This document shows positions 44,661 to 56,264 of a stretch of 64,000 bases of DNA, piece by piece. The DNA is from Endomychus coccineus (taxonomy: Eukaryota > Arthropoda > Insecta > Coleoptera > Endomychidae): NCBI GenBank assembly GCA_958510875.1, contig OY294067.1, positions 32,352,912 to 32,416,911 of the forward strand, in the 5' to 3' direction. A program made the translations under genes and the position numbers. The notes beneath the pieces were generated by a model. The model ran no database searches and was not told the DNA's origin. It saw only the letters and a program-made list of their open reading frames with translations. Position 1 is the first letter of the stretch. Each line of letters opens with the position of its first letter.

Positions 44661-46419
44661 ATTGGTAAAAACTATCGACTTTCATTTCCTATTTAAATTT
44701 TAGAAAACAAAATTTGCATTTATGTGCTGTGTAACTTCGAATTTCCCTCCAAACCATCATTTAGTACGCTTCCAATCCTCACGCAGCGCTCTTGTCGCGG
44801 TTTCGGTACCTAACATGGAACATTTCATTCTACAGTAGTAGAGTTATCTATGCCTCCAGTCATGGAATGATGATGGAAGTTAATTGTGTGCAGAATCTTT
44901 TAAAAAACCCGCCATCGTTTCCAGTTACAAATAAACTATTTTGTTTAATGTGCTCAATTTTCAAGAAAGATGTTTGTGCGTGGAATAAACAAGGGTTGAA
45001 TGATTTGAAACACATCGCACAAAGAAACACGAAAATTCCGTTTCCACATAAATGCATACATGGATTTTAGTGTTCTAGGCAAAGTGGACATACGTGAACA
45101 GTTAGACAGTGCACATTTGCGACATTAAATTAAGTACAACGAAGTTGTGGAAAAAAGTCGTCATATTTTGAGCCGGTTAATTATGGGTATAAAATTTTGC
45201 GGTGCCTTTGAATTGGCGTTACAAAGCCACAATGAGGCAATGACGTGATTGATCATTGATTGATCCAGATATTTATGTAGGCTTAATCAACTTTGCAGCT
45301 GAATTAGACGCTGTGCTTGCAATACATATAAAATGTTCGGGTTCACAAGTGTTTAAAGGTATCTCAGAAACTATTCAGAACGAATTGCTAATGCAATGTT
45401 GCAAATTTACAAGCAGGAAATATCAAAGGAAATTAAATAATTAATTAATTGCTTTGGAGACCTCTAATCATCCAGCAAATGGTTGTTATTATTCGATACG
45501 TATTTAATAGACAACTTTTTGAACGCTTTTGTTTTTTTCTTAAGCCGGGTGGCCATAATGCTGATGCATTAGCAAAAACATTGCTGAATGAATTGCAAAC
45601 CATTTTGAATTCTCCTTATTGGTCTGATAACAATAAACTAATCGCTATAAGTCACGATGGGGCGTCCATGATGAGTGGTAAAACAAATGCCGTCCAAGCC
45701 ATTATCAAAAGAACATTTCCACACGCACATTATATTCATTGTTACGAGCATCAATTTAATTCAATTATTGAACGAGCGGCACAGTACAATGAAAAAGTAA
45801 AAATTTTCTTTGCAAATTTGCATTTTCAAGCTTTTTCTCGATAGCCAAAATGAACGGTAATTCTTGATGAAATAGTCAAACGTAGATTACCATGCGCTGT
45901 TCCTACACGCTGGATTTTCAAAAGTCGAACTGTAAACACATTATTTGAATACCAGGATTCTTTCAAAGAATGTTCAGACAAAATTATTTACGAAGGTGGA
46001 ACAAGTGGTTTTATTGGTGGTGAAACAAGTGGTTCATTGAAACATTTGAATTGCCTGGAATTTCTCTATTGGTTGAAAATATTATTTAATCAGACTCAAT
46101 TGTGCAGAATTGACAGTGCTCAACTGCAAAAGGCAATTGAACAATTTCAACAGCAAATTATTCGAATTAGAAATTCTACAGAAAATGAAAATCAAGAACG
46201 AAATAATAAAGAACCTCCTAGGAAATGACAAAAAACGATAGCTGGAGATAACAGAGCTGTTATTGCAAAGGAAGTATGTGACACTATTTTAAGCCAAATT
46301 AGCGATTTTTCCAGTGCCCACCCTCTTTCATAACTCACGAGCCGACACTGACAGACAGATCCATAGATTAATGGATCATTATCACAGTTCATATGGTCTA
46401 TGCTATGACAGACAACACT

Positions 46420-47090
46420 TAACCACGTTCGCACATACAGGTCTGGGAACTCGTATGTTTGACATGTGTCTCTTACGCGTCGCCAAACCCCTAGTCCTTC
46501 GCTCAGCCAGTAGCTAGCGCTTGGATCGAAGTTTGATGTCAGGATCAGGCGCCATATCGTTCAAATTTCAAGCCCCACAATACAAAGATTGATTGATAAT
46601 AACCGCACATTTTAAGTAAGATAATTTTTCTCTTAACGCAATATTTACTATTTTGATTTGAGGGAGGAATAGAACTGTTACTCCTGTCAAAATGTATTAC
46701 TCACCTTAAAAATAACGAAGTGATGCTCGCACACATAAAAGACCTCGTTAAAACGATTTCTATCCGGAATCGCAAGCATCCACTTTTTTCGGATTTCCGC
46801 ACCTTTCGGCACTTTAAAAACAGAAGAGAGCTTTACACTTTTGTACCCCGTTTTGCATTTCGGCACAATGCACGGTTTCGTAATTTGTTTCTAAAAACGC
46901 AGGTATTCCTTGTGTTTACAAGTCAACTGACAGTTGTCAGAGAACACAGTCGTATACGAGAACAGAGAACATCCCTCGCCACCCGTGACATCTTTTGATA
47001 CTACGCGACAGTCGACGCTTAGGGGTCCCACTTCTCACATAGGAAACAGCCTCGAGTTCCCAGACCTGTATGTACGACCGTGCACTTAAC
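46420..47090. mobile_element. Inverted-repeat element (MITE-like)
   Basis: 'acatacaggtctgggaactc' at 46433-46453 has its exact complement at 47053-47072, and weaker inverted pairing continues inward ('cgcgtcg...aacccct' with 'aggggt...gcgaca'). The interior (about 580 bp) contains an open frame at 46720-46998 with no motif. Boundaries are approximate. Confidence 0.65.
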
Positions 47091-47099
47091 CCATCAACA

Positions 47100-49458
47100 A
47101 GCTGATACATTGACATTTATTACATAATGTCCGTGACAGACCATTCCGTATCATAGATATAGTCTTGTGGATACAAGACATAGATTATAATTTCACGACT
47201 GTCCACACCGTTAGCTGTTTCTACTCATTAGAAATATTTTTATTAACCATTGAAACTTGGAAAATGACATCGCGGCGTCGCTTTCTTCTACATACAACAG
47301 ATGCATTCAGGATATATCATGTTAGTTACGGGTAAAGAAATACATATTTGTGGTCTAATTTGACTTAAATTCATATTTTTGGGCAGAACTTTGATTGCTG
47401 GGTCAGCTAGTCGTAATATAAAATAAATCACTTATGAAAACATGCTTAATTAAATTCAAAATAGGAAAAAATAATAGAAATGAGAAAAATATGTCAGCAC
47501 CTACGTGGAACCTTGAATCTATTCTTGGAGTAATGCAATATTGTCTCCGGAAATGTTCTGTGAGGCAATTGAAAATCACAGCCAAATTTCAAATGGCTAC
47601 GGCATTCACGATCTGATTGCCTCGCCATTGCACGATTATTCGCGTCTTTAGATGACTGTAAATCCACAAACACGCGGCCATAAGAATTTCAATTGAAATT
47701 AATTTAAAACGTAACCGGCTAAGGGGGAATGTTCAAACTGCAATATACGGGTACGTTGGTGAGTAAGCTTATCTTCTTCGATCGCTAGGTATTTACGAGT
47801 TGAAAGCAACAATGCACTTAAATGGAGCGGTCGGGCTTCATAAGCGTTGGATAATATGGTTGTTTTTCCGCTTGAGAGGGACGATATAAGATGATTGGCT
47901 CGCATATTGGATATTGCGACCGGTAGGATGGCCTCGGGCCGCCGACTCAATAACGGATCTTCTTTCATTCTGCATATACATCAGCCGGACCCTCGCTGCC
48001 ACAGCCTGTGGCCTTTGAGACGATCCCGAGACACTTCTAATAAAAATACTGATATGCGGCTGGACATAGGTTACAAGAATAAAGAAGGTATATTGTATGT
48101 GTATGGGAGAGGGGCAGCTTGATGCATTCAGATAGCTTGATTTCCGTTGTCTGTAATGTCGTAAAATATGATTGCGTGGTTTTGTACAGCTAAATGATCC
48201 ATTTGTCATGTCAATAATTAAAAAATGGATTAGTATATTTTTGAGCTCAATTTGCAAAGGCCAATATAGCTTCATGCTATCTGTGCAGATTTAATTGGAT
48301 CTTTGTATCGCGCCTCATTTGAAATTATTCGAAAGAAAATAGTTCAATTCTTCGAACGGAAATTTTTCGAAAAGAAAATTGTACGAAAAGCTTTTTATCC
48401 GAAGTTAGGTTTTTCGAATGTCCTATTCAAGGATCACAATGGATTTTATTGCACCTTCCCCCTCTTGAGTTATACCTGCTTCTTCATTCTGCCTTCTGTT
48501 AGGTTAGGTTTAGCATATATACCTAGTAAATAAAATAATTCATTTTAAGTTTGTGTTTGTGCTTTTTTATAATCTTCGGTAAAATATACTTATTTCTCTT
48601 GGTTTGATTTCAAAAAAAGATTATTCTTTGAAGAATCTTCATTTTATTGTGTTACTTTTTTATAATCCTCGATAAAATCTATTTTCATTTCTGTATTGTG
48701 ATTTTTGTGATAAAATAGCATTACAACAATTTTCATTTCGAAAAATGATCCTTCTTCCGAAGGGTTCTCATTTCGAACATTTTTCGAATAATTGTTTCCA
48801 AATGAATATTCTAGATTCATCACAGGGAGCGGACCAGCACAGTCAGAATTGGAGAAAGTTTTAGCAAACAACGTTTATTTAAAATTGGATTATTTTTAGT
48901 CGCAAATATGGAAGGAAGTAAAAAACATTACCAGAAGAGGAATTTCTGAAACGAAATTTTTTTGCCATGTTTACCTAATTTTTAATTTAATTTAATACGA
49001 TTTAGCTAAATTTTAGAACAGCATAGATTATAAGAGCAATAATTTTTTTTGGATTAGAGAAAATAATGAAAGGTTTTCCTAGTTCCGGACAACTGTTTCG
49101 TTTTCTTAAGCTCGTTGAAAAAATGTTGAAGACCAGAGAATCTAAAGTCATCTACTCGAGAGTAAATGTCTCACTTAGGTAACAACGCAATGTAAAACAT
49201 TGGATTGAATATTTCGTATTTCACTGAAGTCACTGTGAATGTGACTAGCCTAGTGCCAAGATGGCCAACAACGAAATAATCAGTAAATGAAATGAACACA
49301 GTACTTGAGCAAATTGCTTGTTAGATATTTATTATCCATTAAGGTTTTTTAAGATCTATAGTACAGGAACAGGAATTCATATACTTAATTTACTTAATTT
49401 CCAAAAATACTTTATACTTGTTATCATTCGAATTACCGTAGTAAGAATATATTATTTA
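47100..49458. other. Unannotated intergenic sequence with local repeats
   Basis: 47700-48130 is richer in GC and open in several overlapping frames on both strands, without motif. At 48563-48600 and 48653-48690 a 'ttttttataatc(t/c)tcg(g/a)taaaat' word repeats at about 90-bp spacing. 'Ttcgaa' is frequent at 48320-48420 and 48730-48790. I assign no gene. Confidence 0.35.
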
Positions 49459-49466
49459 AATATACC

Positions 49467-51341
49467 CAGTGGCGGCTCCTCGAAGGAGGCTAAGGAGGCT
49501 CAGCCTCCTCACCAATTTATCTTAATGATCATTCTCCATTTTATTTCCTGTTTCTCTGATAATTTTTAAAACTTTACAATTAATTCCCCGTTCTCAGTAG
49601 TTATTTTTAATCTGGCAACAGTGCCCTGAGGCTAGACTCTCTATATATCTCAAACGCTGAGCATGTGTTGTTCAACGCAGTTGCCGTTTTTCCGACCAGT
49701 CCGAACGCCAACTGGGTAAATCAGCGAAAATGGCAACACCCTCTGGAGGCTAGCCTGCGGCAGCCGCTAGAAATCTATGAAAAACGAGACGTGCGTTCTG
49801 CCGACTGCTGAGTAGGTCAGTCAGTGTTTGTTTATGTGTTGTCACGCCACGCGAAGTAAGGTTAGATTGTTGTCTGTTGTAAATTTAAAATGAGTGTTAG
49901 TGAGTTAGTTGCTGCCTTTTAGAAAATCCATTTAGTGAATTAACATATGATAAAAGTGTTTCTTTTAAATAAACGGCCTTTACCGGATTGAAAGGATTAA
50001 TAACGTCAGGTAACTATCAAAATCGATCATTGTTAATACTAATAGTAGTATTGACAAGACGAGGTTTAAAGAAAATCATTGATTTCCCTGTAATGCTCCA
50101 ACTCGATGGAATTTTACATCACGTGCAGTATTTACCATCCATAAAAATAAAGACAAGTTAATTGAAACATTTGATTTTGTATTAAACAGTGATGACTTTT
50201 CAACAGATCAGGTTTCATTAAATGCTGCTGTTGGTTTAAAATCTTATTTAGAAAATGAAGAATTTTTGTTTTTTCTTGATAATTTTAAATTAATATTTCA
50301 ACAAACTGATCTCATTTTTCAAATTTTACAACATGAATTCACTGATATAATTTATTGAAGAGATCGTTTGAAACATCTCATTGGAAAAATTTCAAGTTTC
50401 CGTAATACAGAATTTCATTTTAATATGTTATTTGAAAATTTTTCAACTGATGAGGCTCCTCCCGCGAAAAGGAGGAAAACATATAATTTGGTAGACAAGA
50501 AACTACATTATAAACAACTTTTTTATGAAATTTTAGATACTATTAAAGGTCAAATTGAGATTCGATTTTCCGATTTACATGAATTGAAGTTTTTTGACTT
50601 GACGAATAGAAGATTTTTCGAATCTCTTTCAAAAGTGTTCCCCACTTTGAGATAACTTAGTGCTAAAATATAAATTTTTTGATAAAATAGCACGGCACAA
50701 TGAATTATGCGTTATATACTCGGATAAAGATATTTTAGGCCAGTATGACAGTCACGCCAATATGATAAAATATATGATAGACAATGATTTGCAACAAGTT
50801 TTACCTCAGTTTTATAAACTACTTTGTTTGACAGTCACCATTTCTGTCACGTCGGCATCGGTGGAGAGATCATTTTCTACTCTCAAACGAATTAAAACAT
50901 ACATGCCAATGGGCCAAAATCGTTTATACAATGTTAGTTTAATATCTATTGAAAAAGATTTAGTAAAACACTTAAAACAAAGTGATACATTTTTTGATAA
51001 TATTATTGATCATTTTTCGCAAACTAAAGACCGTAGAGTTCCGTTAATATATAAAAAAAGTTAATAAAATTAATAAAAAAAAACAAAATATGAAAAATTC
51101 CAAAAAAAAGAAAAAATATTAAAAATCCAAAAAAATAAAAGACAAAAAACAAACAAAAAAATTTGTTGGCAAGAGAAACTCTATACCTCCACGTTGGTTC
51201 TTGCTGGGTAACAATTAATTTTGTCACTGAAGTAGCTGGTACGGTCGCTGTGCAAAGGTTAAAAGGCTGTGAATAGAGTATATTTTTACAAAAACGTTTT
51301 ATGTCCAGCCTCCTCTCTCCAAAATTCACGAGCCGCCATTG
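49467..51341 (+). mobile_element. hAT transposon, internally deleted, with intact ends
   Basis: The ends are CAGTGGCGGCTC (left) and the complement of CAATGGCGGCTC (right), typical hAT short TIRs. The 8-bp duplication 'aatatacc' flanks it perfectly at 49459-49466 and 51342-51349. At 1875 bp it lacks the middle of its transposase and so is non-autonomous. A subterminal 'gaggctaaggaggctc' at left is partly inverted at right ('gagcc', 'cctcctctctcc'). Confidence 0.94.
49890..51064 (+). pseudogene. hAT transposase (ZMYM1/DUF4371-like), middle deleted
   Basis: The start at 49890 reads MSVSELVAAF, followed in a shifted frame by ENPFSELTYDKSV, then after the deletion NAPTRWNFTSRAVFTI at about 50093. 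The frame continues LNAAVGLKSYLENEEFLFFL, a stop at 50356, then 50368-50655 (including DEAPPAKRRKTYNLV) and 50660-51064, which holds the C-terminal hAT dimerisation domain: VLPQFYKLLCLTVTISVTSA, SVERSFSTLKRIKTYM and SLISIEKDL. The TTF finger and most of the catalytic core are deleted. Only three lesions are visible in about 900 coding bases, so it is comparatively young. Confidence 0.9.
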
Positions 51342-51540
51342 AATATACCTGTACTTGAACGAACGGTATGGTATACATTCTTATTATGTCGATAAGGTGA
51401 GACATGGCACACGAGGTTACCTACCCATGTCAAGGTTTGTATAATATAATATTGCTCCTATGAGATATCTGGGACAACCTACCAAAAGAGAGTATGGATT
51501 GCTCTTGAGAAACATATATATACTTTTTTTACATTAATAC

Positions 51541-51960
51541 CTGATCAGGGCTGCTGCGCGCTGCTAAGACATAGCAGAAAACGCGTAAAAAAAACAAATC
51601 AATCAACCGAAGCTACCCCTTCACCCGGTTGGTAAGTAGCTTCAGGTTCCCAAATCGTGTGCCCTAAGTCGTCTTATTGAGCTAAGACCGAATTCCCTCC
51701 AAAACAGAACCATTAATACGACCTTGTGGCCTGAGTATATCGTGCGGAGCTCGAACAGGAGATCTTGATACATGGTCCATTTTTCCTCCTCTTTTAAGAC
51801 TATGTTCTTCTCTGTCGGATCAGAGAATTCGATGACATACATATTCATGGTTTGTTTATCGAGGAAGACAATGTCAGGCCTATTTGCTTGTATGGACCTG
51901 ACGGTCGGAAACGGGTACTTCCAGTAGATCTGGAATTTTTCGTTCTTAAGTGATAATCAA
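51541..51960 (-). pseudogene. R2-like retrotransposon 3' fragment (second copy)
   Basis: It matches 30780-31260: RPDIVFLDKQTMNMYVIEFS (nuclease core), KYQD-like YQDLLFELRTIYSGHKVV and RRLRAHDLGT, ending at 51642. An internal deletion of about 70 codons' worth of sequence near 51680-51700 distinguishes it from the first copy. The 3' UTR-like 'ggctgctgcgcgctg' occurs at 51549, as at 30800. Otherwise it is the more continuous of the two over the nuclease region (68 codons open). Confidence 0.82.
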
Positions 51961-52009
51961 GTAATAAGTGTTTTCTAAAGGCAGTTAAGGTTACTATAAA
52001 CAAGGAATA

Positions 52010-52200
52010 ATCACCCTCAGCCACTATACCGTTGAAGTACTAAGGCCCTTTCGGCTACCATGCCATCATTAAAATTCACATTGGTACTCTGGTCCTCAGT
52101 ACTTCAGCAGTATTTTCAGTGGATAGGGTGATTATTACTTATTTATATTGTTATATTGTGTATCCACATTGTGAACTTTTTTATAGTTCATCAGTTAAAG
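52010..52200. mobile_element. Hammerhead-family A copy 3, decayed inverted pair
   Basis: The left half, 'cccttt cggctacca tgccatcatt' (minus), and the right half, 'ggtcctcagtacttcagcag' with 'tattttcagtggatagggtg' (plus), are inverted relative to each other over about 110 bp, and 'acattgtgaac' with 'atagttca' continues as at 22800-22830 in inverse. Stem II and the core are truncated in both halves, so no active ribozyme is expected. Confidence 0.65.
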
Positions 52201-52479
52201 TCTAATGAAGAGCCAACACAGTTCTAATGGAGAGTACATACTACTAATATATCTAACTATAGATATATAGATCACAAATGCCCCGTAGTGAGTATTATGC
52301 TATCAAAAATACATCCCATTTTTAATGATGGGTATGTGATTCTCCTGACCCCCCCGTTCCAGTTATCTCCAAAGGAAATGCCATTTCACCAAATCTCTAA
52401 CTAAACCCTCGAAAGAACCTCAATTATCAGCTGGCTACCGTTGGGTCAGTCTTTGATTATCACAGATCGACCAGTAGCA

Positions 52480-52860
52480 CTCCAGTGTTCTATTCTACTA
52501 GATTATCATATTCTCATTTCAAAATTCTTGCCAGATATCTGTATACCGCATCGACCTGCTCCTGCCTGGCACCTCTTGCTTCATTAGATGATATAGGGGC
52601 ACTAGAAGAGACATAAGTGTACCATCATCCGCAAAGCAATGAAGAGGGCAAGTGGTCACTTCTAACAAATCATCAGCAGGAGCAAACGTGGTACCAACGC
52701 TTATACCTGTATAACACCATCATTGATAGCCATTGTATCGAAGGAGACTCCGTCAACCATCACATGGAGTGGACTATAAGAAAGAAAACTCGACAAGGTT
52801 GAGGCAAACTATATGACGGCAGTTTCTCAAAAAAGCCTCAATGCCAGACACGGTAACATA
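52480..52860 (-). pseudogene. Non-LTR reverse transcriptase fragment with FADD box
   Basis: Minus strand: a PTLFLLLINDLLEV-like passage, then CPLHCFADDGTL near 52660-52620, matching the 6745-6830 relic (LLHINDLLKV, FADDGTL), and further DNLV-type sequence near 52500. Upstream (to 52860) it shares 'attgtatcgaaggagactcc' and 'gaaaactcga' with 39275-39345, so it spans the region between that fragment and the FADD box. It is highly decayed. Confidence 0.72.
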
Positions 52861-52869
52861 TCGGTAACA

Positions 52870-54310
52870 TATAAATGGGTAGGTATCTATTGAACAAAAT
52901 GACGATCTAAGTTTGGTTTTCATTAGCTTAATACATCAAATCTCTAACTATGTATGTCACTATGTGGGAAAATATTTGAATAATGATAAAAATGAAACGC
53001 TACATTTCCATAATTTCATGGTGACAATAAGCAGACTGATCATATTCATCATAATAAATCTGCAGGTACTTCGCATCCCCCCGGGTCGACCACTATTTAT
53101 CAATAAGAACAGAACTTCTGAGAGAGTTATAGAAGGAACTGGAATTTCACACATTTAGCTATTTGCCCCATACCATTTTAATAACAGAGCAATACCATGA
53201 TAATCTGTCGAAAAAAAGAAAAAATATATAGTATTAAAAAAAACATAGTTACATTATGAATGAAAGGAAATTATCAATAGGTAATCACACAATTTTGTTT
53301 TCGATTGTGTACATCATTTTGAAATCACATGTATCCATAACTAGCTATTCAAATAGTTTGCTTAAAATGTTGATAAATAATAAAAATTGACCTAAAATTT
53401 TGTTCTTCGTCGGTTAAAAGCTGATATATAGCTAACATGGATTATTATTTAGAGTTCAATTTCATTGTATTTATAAGCTTCCGATTTCAACTACAATACT
53501 TCATTCTGGAACATTTTAAATCCTCTTCATTCTTTATTCAAGAATTATTACAAAGATTGTGACTAATATTCTCATCAAGAAATTTATTTACTAAAATTCT
53601 AATCCATATCTAGTTGACTAAGTATTGGTTTCTCTGATATTATAGATAGAAAAAACTAAGGCAAGCCTAACGAACATCAAAAGCAGCAATTTCTATTATT
53701 TCAAATACACAGCTACTCGAAGAAACATACAGGATTGATTGAGATGGAACATTACAAACATTGAGTATACTAAAAATAAAAACAGTTTTGATAACTTGTA
53801 TACGAGTACATGGGAGTATAATCATTTCTGCCTGATATGAATTCTGCATTTTCAATCAGTTATAAACCATAGATTTTCTAATCTTACCATGGGTTGTCTC
53901 AATATATCTAATAGTGATTGTATTAAAGTTCCATAAAATATATTAAGAGTTTTATTTATTCATCAGTAATAGAACATAGCTACATAGATGAAAGTCAACA
54001 TTTTTTTTGTAAATTATTAGCGAGTACAAGTTTACGCTATTTAAGAATAAATTTTTTGATAAAAATTGGCTTCTTTCCTATTTACAGGTATAATTGAAAG
54101 TTTAAAATAAGTAATGTAAATAAATAAATGATATTAGTGAATACAACTTTATTCAATTGAAAAAATTTTCACCTTTTTCGTTATTCAGATGAAATTATAT
54201 AGGTATGTTTTGACTATTCTTCATTTTTATTCTTTATAAGGAAGTTTATTAATGAAATTAATGAATTTTTATGGTTTTTGAATATAAAAAAATTATTTAT
54301 ATTTATAATT
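52870..54310. other. Unannotated intergenic sequence
   Basis: AT-rich DNA with no supported gene or repeat. Confidence 0.4.
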
Positions 54311-54319
54311 AAGAATAAC

Positions 54320-54545
54320 AAATTTGGGCCGATTTCGACAATGCATTACCGAATAATGAATTTTTTTTATTTGCTTCAAAAATTGCACATGAAAAAAATG
54401 CATTTTTTCAATGCAGAAATGCAGTTTCTCATTTGTATGAGACTCAGAAAGTGGGCAAATGGAGTAAATGCATCAACGAATCGGATGCAAAAAACCGCAT
54501 CTCGATCCATCTTACTGCACAGGTTTTCGGACCTTTGGCCTATTT
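54320..54545 (+). repeat. Partial relative of the 2890-4404 foldback arm
   Basis: 'aaaaaatgcattttttcaat', 'tcggatgcaaaaaaccgcat' and 'ctc...atccatctt' follow the right arm of the foldback and the 39835 copy. Only one arm is present. Confidence 0.6.
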
Positions 54546-54549
54546 TTGT

Positions 54550-55410
54550 GTTAATTTTCCTCAACTATATCTCCGGACTACGACAAGGTTTATCAGCGGT
54601 GTAGCATATATTTATTGTGTGATGTTTTGATGAACAAGTAACTGGAGTACCGAATAGATTTTTCAACGAATATGCGTTACTCCGATTATCATAGAGTAAC
54701 GGGTACCCGAGTAACGAATAGTTACTTTTCTGACATCACTAGTGCAAAGTTAAAACAGTACGTTTTGTGTACGTTTAGAACTTGTGGGAACCAACGAATT
54801 TCATCGAAAAAAGATCATCAAACTGATATGAGCATGTTTTCAAGTAATATTTTGATACTACTTAATAGATGTTAGCCTATGTTGAAGGTCTCCGGCGCAC
54901 TTACTTTCTCATTATGAAAAAGTACCTTGAAATTTTTAATTTTTCAATGTAAAATAGCTTAAACATATACTGAAGATATATGAAGTAGTTCCAAAATAGA
55001 ACTTGGAAGTTTTTTTGATTTTTGATCTAATAACCTGTTTATCACTACATAGTAACCTTTTGCACTAAGTCTTCACATTCCGAGTCAAATATTTAGTCCA
55101 GTAAATGAAGGTATTAATATTTGAATTTTTTTGTTGTTAGCCGATTTTGATCAGTGAGGGCTCATTTTCTTCGTAATGAACGTCTAGAACAAAGTGCGGG
55201 GGTTTATTTTCCTGACTAATTGTTTATATTGTTAATAAACAATAATTAGTATTAAACAAATGCGGGTCTCAGAGCATTATAAGAAAAAATTAAAAAGTAC
55301 AGGTTTTAAGCAAGTAATTGAATATTTTCAAGTGTTAAAGTAATAAACAAAGGTTCACAAAGCTCACTCAACACTTTGGAGGTATGTAATGCTATAGCTA
55401 AAGATGTCTC
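54550..55410. other. Unannotated sequence; possible hAT-like end near 54735
   Basis: 'agtaacgggtacccgagtaacg' wording is followed by 'gttacttttctgacatcact' at 54719-54740. I associate this with hAT-type termini (TAGTGATGT in reverse), but I found no matching left end. No gene. Confidence 0.3.
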
Positions 55411-55414
55411 TTAT

Positions 55415-55625
55415 TTTTTTATAGATATCTGCCTTATATGTATTACGTAGGATTGTAGGATTCCTGTTGATATCTTGTGACGAATGCCATATTGGCGGTC
55501 ATTCATGATTTTGAAGCTATCTGGGTCATTGATGAGCTAATGTTGATTGCTTTCTCCATTAATTTAGAGGTCACATATAGTATTGCAATGGGTATATAAT
55601 TATAAATAAGGATATGATTCAAACC
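55415..55625 (-). pseudogene. Non-LTR reverse transcriptase scrap
   Basis: 'acgaatgccatattggcggt' and 'cattcatgattttgaagct' match 39478-39515, and 'atgttgattgctttctccat' with 'atgggtatataattat' match 39540-39605. In protein terms it covers ...KLMEKAINI... and ...MTANMAF. Short and decayed. Confidence 0.75.
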
Positions 55626-55639
55626 TCCCATTATTATCG

Positions 55640-56260
55640 GAAATAATCGCATCATTATCAGTGATACTACTATAGATTTTTCACCATCGAGCAGTGTATA
55701 GTGACCGGCCGTCTATGTTTAGTCGTAACACACAGGCAACTTAGCGCTTCGAACATCGTTTGAAAATGCACTAATTTAATGCCTTTAGTAAAATTAATGC
55801 GAATTATTCGACTGTTTTATGGATATAACTAGAAATACGCAATTTGGCGTTCGATGCTCGCTTGTAAAAGCGACATAAAATGTTATTTCTTCATCGGAGC
55901 CGAGTTTCCGCTTTTCGATGTCGCCGGTTCACCTCAGATATGAGACGATATGAAGAAAAACATGCAGAAAGCACCTCACGTCCGCTGGTCACTCGAAGTA
56001 ATAAAACTAGCCAATATCCGGACCACCTTCGTCGGTGGACGGCCATCTCGTAGCAGATGGCGCCGGATATTGTACATCCACAAGCGAAGCGACCGTATGC
56101 ATGTTGGACATAAAGTGATCTGGTTACAGCCATAACCTTGATCAAGACGGTCGTCCCGACGACCTCAAGTAATTGCGTTCATCCCTTATTATAACTGTAT
56201 TGACGAACGTTTATATCTGTCAAAATAGGGGTGCGCTTTCTCGTAATTCCAAAGCTGGTA
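55640..56260. other. Non-coding segment containing a GC-rich structured patch
   Basis: 55890-56165 has higher GC than its surroundings. Overlapping frames on both strands (55950-56135, 55891-56145) have no motif. The patch contains the T-shaped fold listed next and a perfect 7-bp stem with a 2-base loop at 56149-56164 (ggtcgtc-cc-gacgacc). Confidence 0.4.
56012..56072. other. T-shaped (three-way junction) palindrome
   Basis: A 10-bp perfect outer stem, CAATATCCGG (56012-56021) with CCGGATATTG (56063-56072), encloses two perfect hairpins: CCACC-TTCGTC-GGTGG (56023-56038) and GCCATCT-CGTAGC-AGATGGC (56042-56061). Almost every base of the 61 is paired or in a six-base loop. The fold could act in DNA (a cruciform-like terminus) or RNA. 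I do not recognise the family. Confidence 0.6.
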
Positions 56261-56264
56261 ACTG

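Larger units (their letters stand above)
43372..44852 (+). mobile_element. P-element-like transposon with THAP remnant
   Basis: Terminal inverted repeats begin CATAGATAACTCTACTAC and extend at least 34 bp (outer edges 43372 and 44852). The 8-bp duplication 'cctccagt' flanks it perfectly at 43364-43371 and 44853-44860, the size used by P elements. It is 1481 bp long, about half of a full P element, with a deleted transposase. It is inserted in the hAT-type reading frame. Confidence 0.92.
43159..46215 (+). pseudogene. hAT-type transposase-derived pseudogene (TTF zinc finger, DUF4371; ZMYM1-like)
   Basis: After the P-like insertion the frame from 44861 reads HGMMMEVNCVQNLLKNPPSF and then LFCLMCSIFKKDVCAWNKQG, a TTF-type zinc finger. 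DUF4371 follows: SLIDPDIYVGLINFAAELDA, VFKGISETIQNELL, GGHNADALAKTLLNELQ, AISHDGASMMSGKTNAVQAI, FPHAHYIHCYEHQFNSIIE (the RNase H-like core with H-D-G and H-C-x-x-H). A later piece gives RLPCAVPTRWIFKSRTVN near 45885 and FQQQIIRIRNSTENENQER, ending near 46228. The 5' part (43159-43371) is in frame with 44861 if the P-like element and one duplication copy are ignored. Frameshifts lie near 45070, 45250, 45430 and 45840. The C-terminal dimerisation domain is missing. Confidence 0.8.

Noticed and set aside
44868..45070. Part of the P-like element
   Set aside because: The TIR and 8-bp duplication end at 44860; the zinc-finger frame beyond belongs to the interrupted hAT-type ORF.
56012..56072. Terminus of an endogenous single-stranded DNA virus
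   Set aside because: The T shape alone is not enough; I see no replication or capsid gene remnants nearby.
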